Below, in pieces: positions 57,614-64,000 of a DNA stretch of 64,000 nt (the first letter of the stretch is position 1; each line of letters begins with the position of its first letter). The stretch spans positions 21,957,739-22,021,738 of the forward strand of contig JAGTTD010000010.1 of assembly GCA_018398585.1 (NCBI GenBank), in the 5' to 3' direction. The DNA is from Simmondsia chinensis (Eukaryota > Streptophyta > Magnoliopsida > Caryophyllales > Simmondsiaceae). The notes beneath the pieces were generated by a model. That model ran no database searches and was not told the origin of the DNA. It saw only the letters and a list, made by a program, of their open reading frames with translations. Position numbers and translations under genes: made by a program.

Positions 57614-58579
57614 TAATATAATACTTTTGATAACTTATCTTGCTCAGGTGGATAGGGATCCAAGAGTATTATGTTGGTGTTTTCAATAAGATTGGAACAC
57701 TGAGTAGGACCACTTAAATTAGTTGTTTCTTTAACTGCTATAAAAAATAATTAATTTTGGAAAATGATAATTGTAAATCCTGGAAATAGTTTGGACTCGT
57801 GCATAAAATGTGAATTGTTTTGATGCCTAAATGATGAGGTTAAAAGTGAATAATCAGGATCTTACGTCATTGGCCAGCTGCATGAAGTGTGGCTGGAACA
57901 AATATTTTGCTAGGAATCTACAATGTAAGATATCCCCTTCGTTAATTCACAAATATATGAAAAAATTCTAGAATCTTTGGTCAAAATATTCCATATGTTT
58001 GACATTTGTAATTAATATGAAATTTGTTTATGTATTATGAGTTGTTTAAGAAGGGAGAGTCAGAACACGGATATCTAATAGAGGGGCTCAATGTAGCAAT
58101 AAAATTGCTTACGAAATTCTTGAGTGAATATATTTAATTCTAGAGTACAGTAAACCTATTTAGTGGAATTAAGTTTTACTAAATGGTAATCAATTGCTAT
58201 CATGAGATGATAATCATACTTAACCCATTTTGAGCTAGAGCTAAATTGCCCCTAAGGTCCCTCCTCAAGTCTCAACTTAAGCACCATTTGAAAATGCATA
58301 GAATAAATTCATAAGTGAATTATTTGTTCATGGGATGAATAAATTAATCTTGCTAAACATACTTCATGAGGTGAATTATTTATTCATAAGACGAATAAAT
58401 TTATTTTATCAAGGGTAAAATTCATGAGATGAATTTATTCATGTGGGAGTCTAAATTAAATTAATTTAACAAATCAAAAAAAGAAATTCTTATAAAAGGG
58501 GTATACAACTGGGCCGCATTGTGCGGCCATCACATATATTACCCGGCACGTGCGTTGCACACACCGCAGTAGAGGTGGC

Positions 58580-59543
58580 TGTCACAAACCCAAAATATAT
58601 GGACTCGTTGGACACACAAATGATAGGTTTTTAGAGATTGAGATGAGAAGAGAAGGTGAAATAGAGTTAAGATGAGATAAGAAATAGAGAAATCGTTAAG
58701 ATGAGAAGATAGAAATAATAAAGATGAGAAGAAGAAGAGAGAGCATGGTTTAGATGAGAGAAAAGAGAGAAATATTAAAGATAAGAGTAATGGAGAATTT
58801 TCATTTCATTTGATTGATGGCTTTACAGTCCTAAGTCACTCCTATTTATAGAAAATACAAATAAAACCCTAGTGCTAATAAGGACAATAAAGAACATTCT
58901 AGAAATATCTAGAATATTCTAGATAAATCCTCATAATCCTAAATACAAAGAGAAATCAAAAAAAAAAAAAAAAAATCTGAAAATACATAAATAATTAAAA
59001 AAATAAAGGGATAATCCCCAAATAATACCATCCTTATGTACTATTTTGGGTGAGCTGGCTGATCAAGGCTGTCAAGGGACAGCTAGCACGATTTTGGAAG
59101 CTTTTGGAAGGATTTTGGCCGTTGGGCACTGCAGGGGCACAAGGCCGGCCCTGGGGCGTGCTGGGCACGGCACAGGGTCTGGGCGTTGGGCCTGTTGGGC
59201 GCTGCCTGGGCACTGTCATGACACTGTCTGGGCATGGTCTGGCATGGGTTTTAACACTATCTTGACACTGAACCTGATGCATCTTGGCATGGTCCCTTAC
59301 ACTATTCTGGCACGGGCCTGGGCACAAGCCTGACACAGTCTTGACACTGCTCCTCCTTGTCATGCGTTGCACCATTAAGCCCCAGCTTGGCCCTATGTTG
59401 GCGCTGGTATGCAACAATGGTGCGCACTAATGTGCACCATGAGTGGGCCTAGGCGCCTCATTTAACCATCATGTGACACCGAGCCTATGTCTTCGGTGCT
59501 CTCAGTTGCTGCGCAGACGCTTGTCAGGACTAGGGTCATGACA
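58580..59543 (-). repeat. 3' LTR of element I
   Basis: Starts TGTCACAAACCCAAAATAT and ends GACTAGGGTCATGACA. GC-rich right half with repeated GGGC..TTGACACTG-like motifs (59130-59350); the apparent frames there are low-complexity. Confidence 0.87.
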
Positions 59544-59893
59544 TTCCCTTCCCCTTGAAGTCATCCTGGTCCTAAGGATGGAATATCAGTGCTACCTCTT
59601 GCTTCCAGATCCCTTCCGTTTGCTTGTCCTTTTGACACCCGGTTACTTACCCTTGTTCCTGAGTCAAAGGGGTAGTCCTTGTCTCCTATTACCGGTTGCC
59701 AAGATGGGTATCATGGGCCTTGGGATCTTCTTGTTCCAACCCCCGTTCTAGGAAAGTACTCCCATGATCGAGCCTTCCTTCTCTTCTTTTCGTTCCGCTC
59801 AATTACCTTCTTCTTTATGGCCCGTGTTGACATCGTCAAGGCTAGGGCCATGACATTCTTCATGCACACCCTGTTGTCTCGCAGCTCACCACA

Positions 59894-60268
59894 CTACGGG
59901 TGCGTTGCTTCCCTCTTCACCTTGACCATAGTGGACATTACAAGGTGCAGGTCCACCTTCGGTTGCTGCACATCCTCTTTCCCAGTGCCACGTGAATCAA
60001 AACCCAGTTCACAAGTCATGGTAGCGCTATGGGGTCCTTGAAGTGCCATTGTCACCTTTGCTTCCTCCGGCCCTAACTCGTGCGATTCATCAATGGTGGG
60101 TGGCCCATCAAGGAGTGGCTTGACAAGGTTTTGCTCAACATTGGGTGGCTCTACTAGAGGTGGTTTAACCAGTTCAATGATAGCAACCTCCTCCCTTGTA
60201 TCTTGTTCTTCGTCACTCGGTTGCCATGGTTTGGTGGTGCAATGCATTTCTTCAACCTCCGTGGGCAA
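59894..60268 (-). pseudogene. Pro/Glu-rich frame of element I
   Basis: A 124-codon frame, acidic and proline-rich (VKPPLVEPPNVEQNLVKPL), with no recognised domain. It lies just downstream of the RRM frame and in a different phase, so it is probably the same original protein after a frameshift near 60280. Confidence 0.5.
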
Positions 60269-60294
60269 TGGCCATGGGTCATGCGCATCAAATG

Positions 60295-60860
60295 TTAGCT
60301 CTCCAAGGGTTGATCAACCGATTTCTTCACCATATCGCCACGCCAACCACGAAGTGGTGGTGGTGGCTCAAACCAAAGTTCCTTACCATCAAAGTACCGG
60401 CTTAGAGCCTCAGTTAGGGACTCAAGGGCCAACGTTACTCCATCTTGTGACTTGGCTAAGGAATCAACCGAATGCCTCAGCCCTTCATGGATCTCCTTGG
60501 TTGAACTTGATGCTTCATGGCCACTATGATCTTCAAGTGAGACTTGAAGAGTTGGGTTCTGGCCTTGGATGTTCATCACACAACATTCATCGTAGATGCA
60601 CCTTCCGTGTAACCTCTTTTGTGCAATTTCAGCATCTTCCTTTGAGGTATAGGTCACTTGAGCTTCGACCTTCAAGGTACATGTTGAGTTGATCTTGATT
60701 TCTTCAAGGCAACCATAAGGAGAGAAGACTTGGTGGAGGACGTCTTCGGTGATGAGATAGAAAACCTCCCAAGGAGAAAAGACTTGGTGAAGGACGTCTT
60801 CGGTGATGGGATAAAAAACCTTCCAAATCTTAACAAGGAGTGTAGTCTTATTGGAAGCTT
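60295..60860 (-). pseudogene. RRM of polypyrimidine-tract-binding-protein type in element I
   Basis: On the - strand an open frame from about 60885 to 60295 encodes one RNA-recognition motif. The first strand LLVKIWKVFYPIT is followed by EDVLHQVFSPYG, then the RNP1-like strand KVEAQVTYTSKEDAE and RLHGRCIYDECCVMNIQG. These blocks match RRMs of PTB proteins (..YPIT.DVLHQVFSPYG.. and ..LQGRNIYDGCCQLDIQ..). An in-frame 54-bp tandem duplication (repeats starting 60727 and 60781) doubles the first helix. The tail (KELWFEPPPPLRGWRGD) is unrecognised. The upstream in-frame stop next to an ATG near 60885 leaves the true start uncertain. Confidence 0.75.
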
Positions 60861-60878
60861 GAGGAGATTGAACTTACA

Positions 60879-60913
<35 letters not shown>

Positions 60914-61133
60914 GGATTCGGTAATGAGAGTAGGGAAAATTTTACTTTATTTTATTTTTTTTGGTTTGGTATTGAGATCCTTCATTATCAAGAAGGTTAC
61001 AATGCAATAATTTATTTTTTTTTTCTTTGGGTGATGATAATGATAAAAAATCAGCTATGTTGTAGCAGAAACGTTGCTTCATGTTACTGCAGCAAAACAG
61101 CTCCTTCTTGTTGCCGTACTTGCTCGAAACGTA
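60861..61133 (-). other. 5' leader of element I
   Basis: Non-coding, with long T/A runs (60888-60914, 60945-60962, 61010-61025), between the PBS and the RRM frame. Confidence 0.55.
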
Positions 61134-61147
61134 GCTCTGATACCAAA

Positions 61148-62169
61148 TGTCATGAACCCAAAATATATGGACTCTTCGGACGCGCAAATGATAGGTTTTT
61201 AGAGATTGAGATGGGAAGAGAAGGTGAAATAGAGTTAAGATGAGATAAAAAATAGAGAAATCATTAAGATGAGAAGGTAGAAAAAATAAAGACAAGAAGA
61301 AGAAGAGAGAGCGTGTTTTAGATGAGAGAAAAGAGAGAAATATTAAAGATGAGAGGAATGGAGAATTTTTATTTTATTTGATTGATGCCTTTACAATCCT
61401 TAGTCACTCCTATTTATAGAAAATGCAAACAAAACTATAGTGCTATTAAGGACAATAAAAAATATTCTAGAAATATCTAGAATATTCTAGATAAATCCTC
61501 CTAATCCTAAATACAAACAAAAATCTGAAAAAATATTTGAAAAAACATAAATAATTCAAAATTAAAAGGATAATCCCAAAATAGTACCGTCCTTGTGTAC
61601 TATTTTGGGTGAGCTGGTTTATCAAAGCTATCAAGGGACAGCTGGTATGGTTCTGGAAGCTTTTGGAAGGATTCTGGATGTTGGGCATTGCAGGGGCACG
61701 GGGCCAGCCTTGGGGCGTGCTTAGCGTTGCACGTGGCCTAGGCGCTGGGCCTGTTGGGCTCTGTCTGGGCACTGTCGTGACACTATCTTGACACTGCCTG
61801 GCGCCTGTTGGGCACGAGCCAGGCCTTCGTCTAAACCGTCATTGACACGGTCTTGACACGGCTATGGGCACGGTCTGGCACAGGGTCTTGACACTGAACC
61901 TAATGCGTCCTGGCACGGTCCCTAACACTGTTATGGCGCGGGCCTGGGCACTAGCGTGACATGATCTTTACATTGCTCCTTCTTGTCATGCGATGCACCA
62001 TTGAGGCTCAGCTTGGCCCTACGTTGGTGCTGGTATGCGCCGATGGTGCGCACTGATGTGCACCATGAGTGGGCTCAGGTGCCTCATTTGACCATCGTGT
62101 GACACCGAGCTTATGTCTTTGGTGCTCTCAGTTGCTGCGCAGATGCTTGTCAAGACTAGGGTCATGACA
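61148..62169 (-). repeat. 5' LTR of element I
   Basis: Starts TGTCATGAACCCAAAATAT, ends GACTAGGGTCATGACA. Clearly homologous to the left LTR; longer mainly through extra copies of GC-rich TTGACACGG-like motifs (61790-61960). Confidence 0.87.
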
Positions 62170-62274
62170 GCGGCCACGGGCTGGGCCTGGCCTGGCCCTC
62201 AAACAGGCCGAGCCGGGCCAAGGCCCAGCTCTCCTCTCTTTCAAGATTTTTTTTTTTTTTAATATCATGAAAAT

Positions 62275-62660
62275 TGTACACAAAAATGACACTAGTGGGA
62301 TTCGAACCCCATACCTCTAACATGTAAACCTTATCAATTGACATGTGAGCTCCAATTTTTATTTTATTTTTTGGATAAACAAACTATATAAGGCATACCT
62401 ATATCTAATACAATTGCCTCTGTGTTTAAGTTAATATTTCTAAATATTTTTTTATAAACATATATATCTCAAAATATTTTTTTATAAACAAACTATATAA
62501 GGCCCAGATGGTCATCCCCTTTCTTTTGAGATATATATAATTTAATATTTTCTTTACCTTAATATATTACAAAAAAGCTGTAGCTCATATAGTGGGGGCT
62601 TTGCTTAACATGTGGGAGGTCTGGGGTCCGAATCCTCCCACCCTTATATTGAAAAACTTA
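62275..62660. repeat. Inverted pair of tRNA-like segments inside element J
   Basis: On the - strand near 62350-62295 a segment ends GGTATGGGGTTCGAATCCCAC, a B-box-like core. On the + strand 62581-62640 reads TAGCTCATATAGTGG ... GGTCTGGGGTCCGAATCC. Both resemble degraded tRNA genes (A box plus B box) and face each other. Neither folds as a convincing tRNA. Confidence 0.5.
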
Positions 62661-63071
62661 ATTTTGGGGGTTTCTATTCCCAATGGGCCAGGCCGGGCCG
62701 GTCCGGTCCCGGGCCCGGGCTCGAGCCTCCCTTTTTGGGGGTCCACTGGCCACCTCTATGCCTGAGGCTATGGATCCGCGCCTTTTGCCACGGATCAATA
62801 CCTAGGCGACACATGTCGGGCTTGGTATATTTAAACCTAGTGATCCGCGTGGCTTTGTAGGGACCAATAAGTGCACACCACGTGTCACCTTTTTTGTATA
62901 TAAATTCACGCTTTGGTGTGCCGTGAGTTGAATAATGGATTTTAGGTTTTGGATCCTAATTTTCTCCTATGACAAAAAAAAACTAAAATTATTTTAGGGT
63001 TTTATAAGTGAATTTTTAGCATAATAATTTCGAAAAATTAATTTTTCAGAAAGATTAAAAGGAAAAATCTT

Positions 63072-63325
63072 CTTCTTCTCCTCCTTCTTCTTCTTCCTCT
63101 TCTTCACCTGCCCTTCCTAATTTTTTTTTTTTCCCCTTATGTACGATTGATGAATTGATGGTTTATCTGCAGGAACTCAACCACTCCAGGTTGGGGGTCC
63201 CCGGAAACAGTCTCCTTTCCTGCCGGAAGGGGTAAGGCTGCCTACATCACCCCCCCCAGACCCCGCGTTATGCGGGAGCCGCAAGGCACTAGGACTGTTG
63301 TTGTTTTTGTTGTTGTTGTTGTTGT
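63072..63325 (+). mobile_element. SINE-ended retroposon with an unrelated 5' half
   Basis: 254 bp between perfect 18-bp direct repeats ATTAAAAGGAAAAATCTT (63054-63071 and 63326-63343). The 3' half (from ~63176) is an Au/TS-like SINE (GGAAACAGTCTCC, GGGGTAAGGCTGCCTACATC, GACCCCGCG..GCGGGAGC, GTTGTTG tail). The 5' half (63072-63175) is pyrimidine-rich and ends TTTATCTGCAG, like an intron 3' end. Confidence 0.83.
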
Positions 63326-63343
63326 ATTAAAAGGAAAAATCTT

Positions 63344-63731
63344 GTTCCAAAATATTTTGTAAATTAAATATTGTGGGAGCCCACACTCCAATGCTAAAAG
63401 AGATCATTGCGAAGAAGTTCTTGAGGTATCAAGATATTCTTCTACCAATTTCATATCTTCAAGTCAGGTTCGGGCTTCAGGGACATCTAAATTAAGTATT
63501 TGATATTTAATTTGTTTTTCTTTATTTCGTTTATTCTACATACCATGTTTATAATTATTTTATTCTATATTTTTTGATTTTTATTTGATGAACATATTAG
63601 AGTAAGATCTAGCTCTAATTAAATAGTTTAATTAGATCAAGACACTAGATTTAAAATTTAGAATTTTAAATTACTTTTCTATTGCGCTGCTCTAGTCATT
63701 TAGGGAAAATTTTTGAAATAGGTTCCCAACA
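63344..63731 (+). repeat. Right part of LTR K
   Basis: AT-rich LTR sequence with CTTCAAGTCAGG and TTTGATGAACATATTAGAG, similar to 50470-50720 in the N LTR, ending GGTTCCCAACA. No gene. Confidence 0.65.
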
Positions 63732-63960
63732 TTGAAAACATATCACTTATTTGATTTAAGTATATCTGTGGCTCAGTCTCATTGATCACTTAAACCAAAC
63801 CCGATATCTTGGACTACGTTTATCTCATGGAATGTTTTAGAAAGCAATCACACGCATGTTTGACTCGTAAAACAGAATCATATCATAAATAAATAAAACA
63901 ATTTATTTATTTAATATTTAAAACTAACTAATTGGGTTTTCCAGGATACCAATTCCAACA
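63732..63960 (-). repeat. M: reversed copia-type LTR, right part (LTR start)
   Basis: On the - strand it begins TGTTGGAATTGGTATCCTGG at 63960 and runs to ATATGTTTTCAA at 63732. It continues at 43222 after removal of K. The last 40 bases of the window (63961-64000) are outside it and show no feature. Confidence 0.75.
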
Positions 63961-64000
63961 GGATCACAGTTATGCATTTGGAGCCTAAAGTCTGGTTGAG

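Larger units (their letters stand above)
58580..62169 (-). mobile_element. Element I: non-autonomous LTR retrotransposon encoding a PTB-like RRM
   Basis: LTRs at 58580-59543 (964 bp) and 61148-62169 (1022 bp). The PBS 61134-61147 (TTTGGTATCAGAGC on the - strand) fits initiator tRNA-Met. The polypurine tract is the reverse of 59542-59557 (AAGGGGAAGGG). Flanks GTGGC (58575-58579) and GCGGC (62170-62174) differ by one transition and are probably the TSD. The 1.6-kb interior lacks gag, protease, RT and integrase, but holds an RRM frame and a Pro/Glu-rich frame. Confidence 0.87.
58567..62760. mobile_element. Element J: hAT-like non-autonomous DNA element, split by element I
   Basis: Left end CAGTAGAGGTGGC (58567-58579) and right end GGCCACCTCTATG (62748-62760) form a terminal inverted repeat with one indel. 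Just inside are GGCC-rich blocks (62170-62235 and 62685-62735), which in plants mark a common class of hAT-like elements. No transposase. The interior is AT-rich and holds two tRNA-like segments in inverted orientation. I could not recognise an 8-bp TSD (flanks ACACACCG and CCTGAGGC do not match), so class assignment is provisional. Confidence 0.6.
43223..63731 (+). mobile_element. K: copia-type LTR split by elements G and J and by a SINE
   Basis: The pieces are 43223-43514, 57619-58566, 62761-63071 and 63344-63731. It begins TATTAGAATAGGCATCC, a decayed form of the TGTTGGAATTGGTATCC start seen in M, and ends GGTTCCCAACA like the LTRs of N. Flanks are TTGAC (43218-43222) and TTGAA (63732-63736). 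No copia coding sequence is attached, so it behaves as a solo LTR of about 1.9 kb. The joins at the nested elements are supported by TAATA for G and an 18-bp repeat for the SINE. Confidence 0.72.

Noticed and set aside
59034..59417. 127-codon frame on the - strand (and shadows at 59046-59333, 61467-61772)
   Set aside because: They lie in the GC-rich repetitive half of the element I LTR, have low-complexity composition and are not conserved between the two LTR copies.
62581..62650. Possible tRNA gene
   Set aside because: Only B-box-like and A-box-like cores are present; acceptor and anticodon arms do not pair convincingly, and it lies inside a transposon with an inverted partner.

Overview
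The window is repeat-dense plant DNA, most likely pericentromeric or other heterochromatin of a flowering plant. The evidence is plant Ty3/gypsy elements of chromovirus and Tat type, Ty1/copia elements with PBSs matching initiator tRNA-Met, tRNA-derived SINEs ending in TTG repeats, and a hAT-like element with GGCC-rich ends. I could not fix the species. I found no intact host gene. Nearly every base can be assigned to transposons inserted into one another; for most of them I could read both ends and the short target-site duplication (TSD).

Left stack (1 to ~37000). The oldest layer is a + strand Tat-type gypsy element (C: 11743-15248 and 35146 to ~37000) with an integrase remnant and a long antisense ORF carrying a plant-mobile-domain-like region. 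Element 1 (+, chromovirus-like, 1-4612 and 11704-11742) sits in its integrase. Element A (-, 4613-11698, TSD TACTT) sits in the 3' LTR of element 1, and element B (-, 5121-9045, TSD TGGTG) sits in A. Further right, the antisense ORF of C is split by a second Tat element in reverse orientation (D, 15249-35140, TSD CCCCT). D carries its own antisense ORF, an F-box-like pseudogene and several satellite-like arrays. Element E (-, 24232-30401, TSD GAAAC) is inserted in the second RNase H domain of D, and a solo LTR (F, 24580-25181, TSD CATAA) is inserted in the 3' LTR of E.

Middle (~37000-41033). About 2.6 kb of unclassified AT-rich sequence is followed by the 3' end of a - strand chromovirus (H), cut off within integrase.

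Right stack (41034-64000). A copia-type LTR fragment (N2, -) abuts another reversed LTR (M). M is split by a + strand LTR of the same family (K, 43223-63731). K in turn holds chromovirus G (+, 43515-57613, TSD TAATA), a hAT-like element J (58567-62760) and a SINE (63072-63325). G has copia element N (48666-57333, TSD GAAGG) in its 3' LTR. J contains LTR element I (-, 58580-62169), which lacks gag-pol but encodes an RRM resembling polypyrimidine-tract-binding proteins.

Functionally almost everything is dead: the gag, protease, RT, RNase H and integrase frames of elements 1, A, C, D, E, G, H and N are all broken. The exception is B, whose 688-codon Gag-protease frame is intact although its two LTRs differ at about 8% of sites and its RT, RNase H and integrase are deleted. 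The most unusual items are the RRM-carrying element I, the intact Gag-only element B, the covarying paired palindromes in the leader of copia N, and the F-box pseudogene inside Tat element D.
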